Positions 37,517 through 46,515 of a stretch of DNA of 64,000 nucleotides are shown piece after piece; the first letter of the stretch is position 1; every line of letters starts with the position of its first letter. The stretch covers positions 3,317,401-3,381,400 of the forward strand of contig OX359198.1 of NCBI GenBank assembly GCA_947172415.1, given 5' to 3'. The DNA is from Chondrosia reniformis. Lineage: Eukaryota; Porifera; Demospongiae; Chondrillida; Chondrillidae. Made by a program: the position numbers and the translations under genes. The notes under the pieces are model-generated. The model was not told the origin of the DNA. It saw only the letters and a list, made by a program, of their open reading frames with translations, and ran no database searches.

Positions 37517-37646
37517 GATTGGAAATGGGTCAAGGACTAGACAAGCTAGTCCACAAAAACTTAACCTATTACATGTAGCCGGGGCTATTTAAAGGCAACA
37601 ATGGCTCAACAGCCACCAGGGACTAACATGAGGCTAAGCAAACATA
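37517..37646 (-). other. Naiad 5' leader between pseudo-LTR and ATG
   Basis: 130 bases between the upstream pseudo-LTR and the first ATG of the nuclease frame. The plus strand contains CAAGCTAGTCC and GGGGCTATTTAAAGG, the latter TATA-like on either strand. The promoter is unproven. Confidence 0.5.
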
Positions 37647-38037
37647 TGAAAAATCTAAGATACCATTTTCCTACATGTTATATGCCTATTCTGTAAAAAG
37701 AGCCTATAGGGGAACTAAACCTAAAGAGAGCTTTAGATGAAGATACAGGAGTCTTTTCTTCCTTCTTTTTCCCTTCTTTCATCTTCTTCTCCACTGGGTC
37801 AGACAGCCGTTTCTGGGAATTCCACCCTTCATCAGTGATCCTGGGAGTCTTTGTCTTTTTCTTTATCTTGATCTTCTGTAAATCCTTGGCTCTCTATGCT
37901 AAATCTAGGGGCCTTATATACACTATTTTGGCGCCAAAAGTTAAATAAGGTGTTAACTAAGACACATGATGAAATTCAATTTTATGAAAGGAATGTAGGT
38001 CCAATTAACTTTCATGAATTAATTATAAATCTATTAG
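37647..38037 (-). repeat. Naiad pseudo-LTR, upstream copy
   Basis: 391 bp nearly identical to 34,151-34,540, cut off at CTATTAG against satellite. It is the 3' end of a preceding tandem Naiad copy whose remaining part was never integrated, the usual origin of pseudo-LTRs in Penelope-like elements. Confidence 0.85.
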
Positions 38038-39820
38038 CATGTACTAGTTATATTTACTAGTTGTAGGTTTCAGTTGTGTGTACTAGTTGTATGAACTGAT
38101 TGTATGTAATTTACTAGTTGTATGTACTGGTACTAGTTATATTTATTCCTTGAAGATACTAAATGTACGTACAATTTATTTGAACTAGTTTTATGGACTA
38201 CTTGAATGTACTAGTTGTATGTAATAGTTATATTTACTACTTGTATAATCTAGTTTCATGTACTAGTTGTATGGACTAGTTGTATGTACTAGTACTAGGT
38301 TGATTTACTAGTTGTAGGTACAAGTTGTATGTAGAGATTTAATGTAATAGTTTTATGTACTAATTGTATGTTCTAGTTGTATGTACTAGTTGTATATACT
38401 AGTTTTGTTGTATATAGCTGTTTGTGCTAGTTGTATTAACTAGTTGTATTAACTAATTGTATGCACTATTTATGTACTAGTTGTTTGAAGGATGTACTAT
38501 CACCAAGATTGTATGAACTAGTTGTATTAACTAGTTGTAGGTACTTTTATTGGTTTTATTAACTAGTTTTAGGTACTACTTGTATGCACTAGTTGTATGT
38601 ACTAGTTGTATGCACTATTTACTAATTGTATGTCCTAGTTGTTTGTTCTGGTTGTATGTGCTAGTTGTATGTACCAGTAATATGTACTAGTTGTCTGTAC
38701 TTGTTGTAGGTACTAGTGGTAGTTCTAGTTTTATGTACTAGTTGTAGATACTAGTTGTATGTACTAGTTGTAAGTAATAGTTATATGTACTAGTTGAATG
38801 AAGCAGTTGTTTATACTAGTTGTATGTACTCGTTGTATGTTCTCCTTGCTAGTTTTATGTACAAGTTGAAGGTACTAGTTGTTTGTAGTAGTTATATTTA
38901 CTAGTTGTATGAACTAGTAACATGTACTAGTTGAATGGACTAGTTGTGTGTACTATTTAAGTAGTAGTTGTTTGTGCTAGTTGTATTAACTAGTTGTATG
39001 CACTATTTTTGAACTAGTTGTATGAACTAATTGTATGAAATAGTTGTATGAAATCGTTGTAGGTACTATTACTGGTAATATTAACTAGTTGTAGGTACTA
39101 CTTGTATGTACTAGTTGTATGTACTAGTTTTGTACTAGTTGTTTGTGCTAGTTGTATGTACTAGTGGTATCAACTAGGGATGTACTAGTTGTATGAACTA
39201 GTTACTAGTTGAAAGTTCTAGTTGTATGTTCTATATGTATATACTAGTTATATGTACTAGTTGTGTGTTCTAGTTGGAGGCACTAGTTTTAGGTATTAGT
39301 ACTGGTAATATTAACTAGTTGTAGGTACTACCTGTATGTATTAGTTGTATGTACTAGTTGTATGTTCTAGTTATATGGACTACGTTTGTGTACTAGTTGT
39401 ATGTACTATTTGTAGGACTAGTTTTATGTACTAGTTGTATGTAGTAGATGTATTTACTAGTTGTAAGTAATCGTTCTATGTATGTACTAGTTATGTTTTT
39501 GCTAGTTACTAGTTATAAGTACTAGTTGTTTGTGCTAGTTTTATGTTCTAGTTGAAAGTTCTAGTTATATGTGTATGGACTAGTTTTATGTAGTAGTTGT
39601 GTATACTAGTTATATGTGTATATAATAAGTATATGTACTAGTTGTATGTACTAGGTGTATGTAATAGTTATAGGTTCTAGTACTAGTTATAGTGGTTACT
39701 AGGTGGGTACAAGTTTAATGTAATAGCTGTTTGTACTATTTGTATGTACTAATTGTATGTACTAGTTGATTTTACTAGTTGTATATATGTACTAGTACAA
39801 GTTATATTTACTAGTTGTAG
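38038..39820 (+). repeat. 13-bp satellite array, forward orientation
   Basis: Forward units with frequent variants (for example TTAACTAGTTGTAGGTACTA repeated near 38.5, 39.1 and 39.3 kb). It ends abruptly at 39,820 where Helitron coding sequence begins. No gene is seen. Confidence 0.9.
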
Positions 39821-40441
39821 TTGATTTAGCATATGTTGTTGATGCATAATGAGGCTATAAGCGGTCAACAATCTCAAGTGGCACATGTACTGCTCTGTTC
39901 CACAAAGGGCCAAAGATAGCATATGATACATACAATTTCCACCTCCTTTAGCGCAAACTGGCATGTACTGTGACATAAAAGCTGGAAAGACTTTGTCTTT
40001 TACTACAACATCCACTTCATGATGCATATTACTGAAAGTTACCCGGGAAGGACGATTGACCACTTTAAGAATAGTCTGTAATTCACTGTGATGACACTTT
40101 GACCACCTTACTATTGACTCACTATTCAAAGTGTTACTAGTCACTAAAGCTTCAAGTGTTGTTTTTAGTGACAACACCAATGTGTCAACATAAGTAATTG
40201 GGATGTCTGAATGCACAGACTGACTGCCAACCACCAATGGTTCCGATGTATACTCCTTGCCATGTGTCCCTTTATCCGCAATCTTAACATAAGATTGTGA
40301 CTTGCACTTGTCATTGTGTACCAAAGCACTACTACCCTTTACTGCAGCACTTGATTTCTCCTCATTTTGACTACAATTCTGGACAAAATGACCTGATATT
40401 AGCTCCTCTTTTTCTGATTCCTCACCACTATGAGCAGATCC
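39821..40441 (-). pseudogene. Helitron OTU-like cysteine protease domain, truncated
   Basis: In frame with the helicase end but after a TAA (40,442-40,444). About 120 residues of low-complexity linker lead to MPVCAKGGGNCMYHMLSLAL, where the Cys of GGGNC aligns with the catalytic Cys of OTU proteases (usual DGNC), followed by CGTEQYMCHLRLLTAYSLIM. The residue in the usual Asp position is Gly, so activity would be doubtful even if complete. The catalytic His half is missing: the frame runs into satellite at 39,820. The role of OTU domains in transposons is not settled. Confidence 0.72.
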
Positions 40442-40895
40442 TTATCGTAGCCTTGCCATTTCCTTATGGACTCTCTTGTTTGCTGTCATCTTCTTTGGCT
40501 GAAAGTTCAGGAGGGCCACTCCATTCAGTATGCGCACACGACTAAGAGCTACATAGGCCATTCCAGGTTCAATTACATCCTTCCCTAAATCCATGACTGC
40601 TGCATCAAGAGACAATCCTTGCACCTTGTGAATAGTTGCTGCCCAGCACAGAATCAAGGGAATCTGTGTTCTCTGCAGGAGTGTACCTTCCTTTCCATAG
40701 AAACATGCAGGAATAAGCTGAATTGGTACAACATCCTGTTCCTCCGAGACAACATGGTACCTTTGACAATTTCCCCACATTGGGATATAAGAATCTTACA
40801 TATACCTCTGTGGGTAATTCACCAGGCATACTCTGATGCCTTGCATTTCTTGACCACTTGAAGCCTACAATTGTTCCTCTGGCACCATTCACCAA
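40442..40895 (-). pseudogene. Helitron PIF1 helicase, C-terminal part
   Basis: Continues the helicase after a TGA at 40,917 (probably CGA originally, LMLR-stop-NIN). The first part reads GLVNGARGTIVGFKWSRNAR (40,895 frame), then shifts near 40,780 into IQLIPACFYGKEGTLLQRTQ, LCWAATIHKVQGLSLDAAV and PGMAYVALSRVRILNG. IHKVQGLSL and YVALSRV are superfamily 1B motifs V and VI, which complete the ATP site. The frame ends at TAA 40,442. Confidence 0.85.
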
Positions 40896-40916
40896 GCCAT
40901 CACCACAGTTAATGTT

Positions 40917-41930
40917 TCATCGCAACATTAATCTAGCACCAACTGCTAGCCTCAGTATACAGGGCAGTACAGCACAGTCTTTATCATCTTGTGGAATGAG
41001 ACGTTCGGGAACCTCATTGTATTTAATATTGGCATAAATTTGCCCTCGACTCTCTAATATTGCATGCTCGGCATCAATACTATAGATTTGACTGCTCTTT
41101 GCTAGACTTTTTATCTGCATTTCATTGTGCCCATCAACATCTACTGTACGAGGATACAATGTCAGAGCTGTATCAAATGGGGAAGCCAGCAAATCCACAG
41201 TCCCACCCGAAACCAAACGTGTTTGAAGAACTTTCACATCTTCATTGGTGTGCACACCAGTCCTGATCCGATTAAGTATCTCTGAGAATGAAGCATCATT
41301 CTGCTGACGCATGTTCACTTCCAGTTTAATCACCTTGAAGAAATCCCTCCAAAGGTGTGAAGCCAGTCGCCCCGATGAGCGTCCAGGTTTCTGACTGAAT
41401 ATAAAACTACCGTTCACTGGAGATAGCTGGTACAAGTCACCCACTGCAATGACATTCAAGCCACCAAAGATCTCATCATTGCCATAAATCTCACACAGTT
41501 GACTGTGAACGGATTTCGGTATCTGGCAAGACACCATACTGATTTCATCAACGATGATGGTGTGCATTCCTTGCCACAGATTCCTCAAGTCATGCAGGGC
41601 TAGGGCATTCAGCTGCAATTGATGAGCAGTTCTGCCATGCTCCACCTGAAGCCGCAATGCTCTATGGATTGTGAGGCCTCCAATGTTGAAGGCTGCAACC
41701 CCGGTGGGTGCCATCAACATACAGGCATGCATCTCTTGACTCCCTGACATAGAACGTTCCATATGCTCTTTAATAGCCCTAATTACATGTGATTTTCCAG
41801 TGCCTGCTCCACCTGTCACAAACAGATGAAATGGTTCTGGAGGTTTGTGGCGTATTTTCATTCTGTGTTTGTGCAACTCACGAGTGTGGTGCACAACAAT
41901 GTCAAATGGAATACGCTGCTTTGTATTCAA
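40917..41930 (-). pseudogene. Helitron PIF1-type DNA helicase, ATPase core
   Basis: 337 open codons. Walker A is FVTGGAGTGKSHVIRAI (38-54), motif Ia MLMAPTGVAAFNIGGLTIHR (71-90), Walker B IIVDEISMV (125-133), motif III VIAVGDLYQLSPV. The order and motifs identify the 5'-3' helicase domain that is fused to Rep in Helitrons, where it unwinds DNA during rolling-circle transposition. The start is a join, not an initiation site: the preceding Rep-side sequence ends in a different frame just upstream (LIAS-stop). This is the longest intact piece of the element. Confidence 0.92.
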
Positions 41931-42736
41931 CTTGCAATGAGTTGCCTACATTCCCTATCCATAAGGGAGTGTCTACTCATAGCTCCAATGTCGTCATCAT
42001 TGTCATTTAAGAGTATATGTTCTTCATCTATTGCACTCAGATTATCATCATCAAGGCATGCTGGGTCCATGAAATGCTCTGGGTTCATCAACCCTCCTTC
42101 AGCCTCAATAAAGGGTTGTGCAGCATCCTCCCTTTGAGCCTGCTGTGCCATTGGGGCAACAACATCTAGGTAGGCATCGTCTTCCAAGGCTTGTAATTGC
42201 ACAACAGCCTTCTGCACTTCATCTGCAAAGGCATGATTGTGAGCATTCAAAACAACCATTTCTCCTTCTCGTACAATGAAAGCCTGCATTGCAGGAGAGT
42301 GACCTTTCAACAGATCCTCAGGTTCCTTCCTCCAAGGGATATATAGTAGCAGCAAACTGTAGTAATAGTCATCACCATGACTTTCTACTGTCTGTACTGG
42401 GATTTGAAGACAGGCTTGCTTCCTTCTCAGACGAACCCATCCCATGTCATTCTGCAACTGGTTACGAGGCTGTGCTGGTCCATTTCCAGCTTTTCCAACG
42501 CCTCATGTATCTACATCATACCACACTGCAAAGTGAGCCAAGGTCATGCTTGCAAATTCTGGTGTGTCAGGTCTAGAGGCAAATCTATCAAAGATACCAG
42601 GGGCAAAAATATCAGAGGAATCATCCTCCAATTCAAGCAATTCAGACCTACTCTTGCGTAACCGCGTTCTCTTTTCTGGTGTGGTAGTGTAAGGAATACA
42701 ACTTTTCTTGAATTTTCTTTCAGAGGCAAGTGACAC
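41927..42736 (-). pseudogene. Helitron Rep-helicase linker region
   Basis: Two segments in one frame, 42,503-42,736 and 41,927-42,457, separated by a TGA near 42,503. The first reads SELLELEDDSSDIFAPGIFD and ASMTLAHFAVWYDVDT; the second MQNDMGWVRLRRKQACLQIP, then DYYYSLLLLYIPWRKEPEDL, HAFADEVQKAVVQLQALE and an acidic stretch. Phrases such as LLLYIPWRKEPEDL are typical of the region between Rep and helicase in animal Helitrons. Function beyond linking the domains is unknown. Confidence 0.78.
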
Positions 42737-43146
42737 AATCGATATGCTGCCTCCTGGGCACTCAACTCATGATGGGTCTGCATTGTGTTGCCAATCTTTG
42801 ACAGACGCTTTCTTGTTGAAGCTTGAGGAGGCAAGCTTTCCGATGCATCTCGGATAACTTTCCTGACCTCTTCACTTTCTGATTTACACATGTAGGAACA
42901 CACATATGCAGCTGTGCCATATACTGATCCAATCAATTGTACATCCATATTAGCTTTCCATGCTTTCAGAAGGTGTGTATAGTATGGATTGCAGTTTTCT
43001 TCCCCTGCTGATCTCTTCAAGACATAGAACCTGGACTTGTTTCCAGGATCATCATGGCTTTTCAGCCATGTATCTTCTGACAGAGGTTGAGGAAAATCAA
43101 ATCGGCAGTCTGCCACATTTTTCCCCTTTGTGTTGCTTTCCTGCAA
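42544..43146 (-). pseudogene. Helitron Rep domain, two-tyrosine segment
   Basis: 200 codons. VADCRFDFPQPLSEDTWL (11-28) and SRFYVLKRS are typical Rep spacer sequence, and LIGSVYGTAAYVCSYMCKSE (71-90) holds the two candidate nucleophilic tyrosines, Y81 and Y85, spaced Y-x3-Y. Helitron Rep uses two such tyrosines to cut and join single-stranded DNA. The frame drifts from the neighbouring segments by indels on both sides (upstream near 43,130, downstream near 42,720). Confidence 0.85.
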
Positions 43147-43619
43147 GTTGATGTATGATGGTGCTGCTGCACTCCCAACACCAATGAACGAAGTTCTTCA
43201 TCTTTGCAACCTTGTGTTGGAATATTCACAGAAATGTACCTATCAATGTACTGTGGAGCAATCTGCCTTCCAGCTGTAGTATCTAAGTTTGGAGTATCCC
43301 TTATCCACCACATGGAATGGACATGTGGAGATCCCCTCAACTGGAATTCAATTCTCCAAAAGTTGTCAACTACCTCACCAATAGGTTGCCCAGATCCTTT
43401 AATCACTTCCCTGAGGAAACACTGAAAGCGATGTGCAAAATGCCTAGCTGTAACCACTGAATTTGTCCTCATCAGTTCTCTCCTCTCACTGGCTGATAAA
43501 TTAGCTGCCTGTTCCTCTGACAGATTCTTACCCATACTCCTGCTTAGCACTATCATCAAGTCCACCCAATTATTATCGTCAGCACTCAGTGTGACAAAGA
43601 CTGTGGGAGGACCTAGCAA
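43062..43619 (-). pseudogene. Helitron Rep domain, HUH segment
   Basis: 185 codons. It starts with LGPPTVFVTLSADDNNWVDL, Rep motif 1, and includes ARHFAHRFQCFLREVIKG. The metal-binding HUH motif is RGSPHVHSMWWI (H99 and H101). It follows the N-terminal Rep segment after a small deletion and frameshift near 43,625 and passes by frameshift into the two-tyrosine segment. Together with that segment it forms the endonuclease of the element. Confidence 0.9.
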
Positions 43620-43670
43620 ATAGCTGGATCTTTACTGAGTTCCAATAAGCCTTTGTGCCACGAATATCTC

Positions 43671-44006
43671 TCATGAAGTATAACAATTTTCATGCAAGTG
43701 AGGGTTATTTTCCAGGCGTCCTCGCCGCAAACCAGCTGTGAGTAGCTCCTTCTCATTCGTTTCCTTGTTAGACTTCTCACAGTGGCCTATTCTGAATGAT
43801 CGCATCCTCATAGCAATGGAAATGCTGCTCTGCAACTTCAGGGCTTCTACAATGTTACAGGCCCAAAAGATATTAGCAGGATAACATGTCCATCTTGAGT
43901 CAGCACTAAGCATTCTTCTTTGAAAATATTCTAGCGGTGTAACTTTGACTTCTCGGATGGTGCCAAAACCAGTTTCACCATTGGGGTAAAGGGTCCGAAA
44001 AGCCAA
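43671..44006 (-). pseudogene. Helitron Rep, N-terminal segment (Helitron_like_N)
   Basis: 111 codons: AFRTLYPNGETGFGTIREVK, VTPLEYFQRRMLSADSRW, NIFWACNIVEALKLQSSI, SIAMRMRSFRIG, RRGRLENNPHLHENCYTS. This is the conserved block that precedes Rep motif 1 in Helitron proteins. After NCYTS the expected continuation (RDIRGTKAYWNS) is still visible in another frame at about 43,640-43,670. Confidence 0.88.
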
Positions 44007-44149
44007 TACTTCTAAATCATTTTGATTCTCAAATATACTTAGTGGTGTGGTTGTTACTCTGTAACTTATGTATCTGTTGTTCTCTTGGTATACTATCTTG
44101 TATCAAGTCAACAGCCTCTACAACGGGCTAGAGAGCATCCAACCTAACA

Positions 44150-44540
44150 ATTCATGTTTCATCCATTTCTAAAATATCTTCATTCACATTTTCACCGTCA
44201 GTGACTTTTTCTTCTTTATGGTTAAACATGTCTTCTGACATCTTAGTGATGGTGATGTCACCATACAAGGGGTTATGTTGCTTTAACCATTTCAGAGCTT
44301 GCATCACATTGGAGTATCGACAGGTATGGTAAATTGTATCAGGGACAGAGCCATTTGGTTTACTTCCAATAGAGTCTGGCTGCTGAATGTAAAGAATATC
44401 TTCACCACTGGGTAAACGAGGGAGCTCTGAAATGGCACAGTCAACATTGAGTGAAAGTTGATTACCTGGACTCTAACAGCCCTTTGTCCACCCCTTGGCA
44501 AATTGGCCATTTTCATGAAAACAGTAGCCTTTGAAATCAA
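44150..44540 (-). pseudogene. Helitron region upstream of Rep
   Basis: RLISKATVFMKMANLPRGGQ opens this segment, directly after a TAG at 44,544-44,546 that replaces an expected Glu. A one-base loss near 44,460 then moves the meaningful frame: NQLSLNVDCAISELPRLPSG, EDILYIQQPDSIGSKPNGS, YHTCRYSNVMQALKWLKQHN, LYGDITITKMSEDMF. It ends in an acidic tail near 44,150. The first part fits the DUF6570-type domain found N-terminal to Rep in Helitrons. Confidence 0.75.
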
Positions 44541-44543
44541 ACG

Positions 44544-45188
44544 CTACTCTAATGTGTTTAGTCCAATGAACACTGAAGGGACCTCTGGTCCTTTCATTTT
44601 ATTAAACTGTGATCCTGCAGGAATTTTCTTTCTTTCCATAGCACTCTTGCACTTGTTACACAACCAAACACTTTCTATACTTTTTTGAACTGATTCATTC
44701 ACCACAGCAAGTAGATAATTTGCCACATCGCAGCTGTACAGGGCACCCAACTGCTAATAGCACGACCTTTCACATGAAAAACACTTATGGGTCCGCCCCT
44801 TAAGAATTGCTTTTTCAAATTTATGTAAGTTATTTTTCAATTTTAAAGCTTGTTTTGATGGTATTGAAATCTCAAGTCTTGGTACTTGCACAGCAGATGC
44901 AGTAACAACACCAGACTCAATTACACTTCCACCCACTTCCATGTCCACCTCTTCAGACTTTTGGCTGGTAAGATTTTCCTTACCAGTATCATCCATGACT
45001 GAATCATCACTTTGGGTTGATTCTCTTTGAACTTCCTTCAAACTGTCACTCTCCAACCCATCAGTGGATTCATAAATTGAACTAATGCGGGTCACATTTA
45101 CCTTGGTATTTGAAACAATGCTAGTACATGGCACACTACTGGTTATTTCTCCTTCTGAGTTATGTTTTTGCCTCCTCCATGCTTGCAT
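44544..45188 (-). pseudogene. Helitron Ser/Thr-rich linker and DUF6570-like Cys region
   Basis: One frame interrupted by TAG at 44,754. The first 140 codons are low complexity and acidic. Then comes a Cys-rich stretch, KCFSCERSCY, followed after the stop by LYSCDVANYLLAVVNESVQK, WLCNKCKSAMERKKIP and GPEVPSVFIGLNTLE. CNKC followed by KIP and a short loop matches the DUF6570-like element of Helitron proteins and may bind zinc. It is in the same frame as the leader ORF upstream, from which it is separated by three stops within five codons. Confidence 0.7.
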
Positions 45189-45251
45189 TCTTAATCTTGC
45201 TTGCTCTTTTTCTCTCTCCAGTCTTAGAGAATTTTTTGTTTAGATTCAAAA

Positions 45252-46304
45252 TCAATTTGTTTTCTTAAATTTGTTACTGCTGCTCAGTCTTGACTCCTGT
45301 TTTTTAGTCGATTCAGACTGCAACCTCTTCCTCTGATTTTCAGAGAGGGTACCAAGTCTTTCAGCACGATCTTCATTCCTTTCTGATTGCAACCTCTTAC
45401 TCTGATTTTCAGAGTGGGTGGCAAGTCTTGCAGCACCATCTTCACTGCTTTCTGACTGAAACCTCTTAATCTGATTTTCAAAGAGGGTGGCAAGTCTTGC
45501 AGCACGATCTTCATCGATTTCTGACTGCAACCTCTTACTCTGATTTTCAGAAAGGGTGGTAAGTCTTGCAGCACCATCTGCACTGCTTTCTGACTGCAAC
45601 CTCTTACTCTGATTTTCAGAGAGGGTGGCAAGTCTTGTTGCACGATTTTCCTTGGTTTCTGAGTACAGCCGTTTCCTGTTATTTTCAGTGAGTGCAGCAA
45701 GCCTCACAGCACCTTGCTTCTCAGTCTCATATTGCAGCCGCAGTCTCTGGTTTTCTGACATTTTTAATAATCTTATACGGTGCTCTTCAACTGTTTCAGC
45801 ATCTAGCCGCTTTCTCTGACATGCTGACAGCATGGCCAGTGTAGAACATTCTTGACTGTCAATTCCAGTTTGGTCCATAACTGGATTAACAGCTGATGTA
45901 GGCATTGTCAGTTCATCATGTATCTCATTCTGATGTGGCCCTGGGTTCAGTTCAACATCTCCACCCAGCAATAGCAGTATACTTAATGAACGAGCTAAGC
46001 GAAAGTTGCCCTTACAGTAGCGCCTTCTGCGTAGCAGGTGATGCAATGTACACCTGAACCATTGTCTTCGTTGATGGATGCACATATTCTTGTGCAATAC
46101 AAAAACCAAATGATAATGCTTCATTGGAATTTCATGGTACTCCAAGGAATTAGTTGTAAAATGACCATGGCAAGGCTCATATGTTACTGACATAAGGATT
46201 GTGAAACCATCAAGGTTCATTTCATTCAGGTCAGTGTACATTTTTATTTCATGGATCGTACTGTAAGTAGAAGTACATATTTCAGATTGCCAAACACAAG
46301 ACAA
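45252..46304 (-). CDS. Helitron leader ORF with 2A-like motif and 23-residue repeats
   Basis: 350 open codons. Residues 1-115 have no recognised domain but end in a basic patch (LHHLLRRRRYCKGNFRLARS) and a short hydrophobic run. G114-P123 reads GGDVELNPGP, fitting the 2A ribosome-skipping consensus D-V/I-E-x-N-P-G-P (genomic 45,936-45,965). Downstream, residues 156-339 are eight tandem 23-residue units with core SENQSKRLQSE, predicted helical and charged. Such E-N-x-x-R-L repeats are common near the N terminus of animal Helitron proteins. If 2A works, translation gives a separate 122-residue peptide ending in Gly and a downstream product starting with Pro. The first ATG is used here; in-frame ATGs at codons 22, 29 and 38 are alternatives. 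It could instead be a captured ORF. Confidence 0.75.
   Translation of the reverse strand: MSCVWQSEICTSTYSTIHEIKMYTDLNEMNLDGFTILMSVTYEPCHGHFTTNSLEYHEIPMKHYHLVFVLHKNMCIHQRRQWFRCTLHHLLRRRRYCKGNFRLARSLSILLLLGGDVELNPGPHQNEIHDELTMPTSAVNPVMDQTGIDSQECSTLAMLSACQRKRLDAETVEEHRIRLLKMSENQRLRLQYETEKQGAVRLAALTENNRKRLYSETKENRATRLATLSENQSKRLQSESSADGAARLTTLSENQSKRLQSEIDEDRAARLATLFENQIKRFQSESSEDGAARLATHSENQSKRLQSERNEDRAERLGTLSENQRKRLQSESTKKQESRLSSSNKFKKTN
45288..45839 (-). repeat. 69-bp coding tandem repeat, eight units
   Basis: Eight in-frame 69-bp units encode the 23-residue repeat of the Helitron leader ORF. The five 3'-most units are much more alike than the first three, so the array has been expanding from that side. 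Confidence 0.85.
45936..45965 (-). other. 2A-like ribosome-skipping motif
   Basis: Codons for GGDVELNPGP in the Helitron leader frame. The essential residues D, E, N, P, G, P of the 2A consensus are all present and the preceding run LARSLSILLLL is hydrophobic. The skip would fall between the last Gly and Pro. Confidence 0.82.
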
Positions 46305-46329
46305 TCCATTCCAGAGACAGTGTGAGTGG

Positions 46330-46515
46330 CCCTAGAATGAGGGTGCAGGACCCCGGCAGCTAGGTCCAGGACCCCAATCACAGGGTGAGTAACCCCAGCC
46401 ATAGGGTGGGCAACCCTAGGCACAGGGTAATTGAACCCAGCCACAGGGTGTGCAACCCCAGCCACAGGGTAATTGACCCCAGCCACAGGGTAATCGACTC
46501 CAGCCACAGGGTGAT
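46330..46515 (-). repeat. 21-bp minisatellite, about nine units
   Basis: Units close to CCAGCCACAGGGTAATTGACC follow each other just upstream of the Helitron leader ORF. Because 21 is a multiple of three, the minus strand stays open through the array and reads as a 7-residue repeat (AGVNYPV-like) in one frame and GWGQLPC-like in another. I regard both as non-coding by-products. Confidence 0.85.

Larger units (their letters stand above)
34151..37646 (-). mobile_element. Naiad-type Penelope-like element, near full length (copy A)
   Basis: A 3.5-kb minus-strand element. In transcription order it has a 5' leader, a GIY-YIG endonuclease with a Cys-rich motif, a CxC linker, and a reverse transcriptase. 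This order, nuclease before RT, defines the permuted Penelope-like clade called Naiad; canonical Penelope elements have the nuclease at the C terminus. The 390-bp 3' end (34,151-34,540) is repeated at 37,647-38,037, directly upstream, as the pseudo-LTR arrangement of such elements. The ORF is broken by several frameshifts and stops. Satellite flanks both sides, in keeping with the simple-repeat preference reported for Naiads. Confidence 0.88.
39821..46304 (-). mobile_element. Decayed Helitron (RepHel) with leader ORF and OTU domain
   Basis: Minus-strand rolling-circle transposon of about 6.5 kb. Recognisable parts in order: leader ORF with a 2A-like motif, DUF6570-like Cys region, Helitron Rep (HUH and two-tyrosine motifs), PIF1-type helicase, OTU cysteine protease-like domain. 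At least seven nonsense codons and several frameshifts break it. The 3' side is cut by satellite inside the OTU domain, so the terminal hairpin is missing. The 5' end is not identified. OTU domains are known from some animal Helitrons (Helentron-like forms). Confidence 0.87.

Noticed and set aside
44304-44540. Second half of the 78-codon frame at 44,304-44,540 as real protein
   Set aside because: After GGQRAVRVQ it is out of register; the conserved sequence (NQLSLNVDCAISELP) lies in the neighbouring frame.
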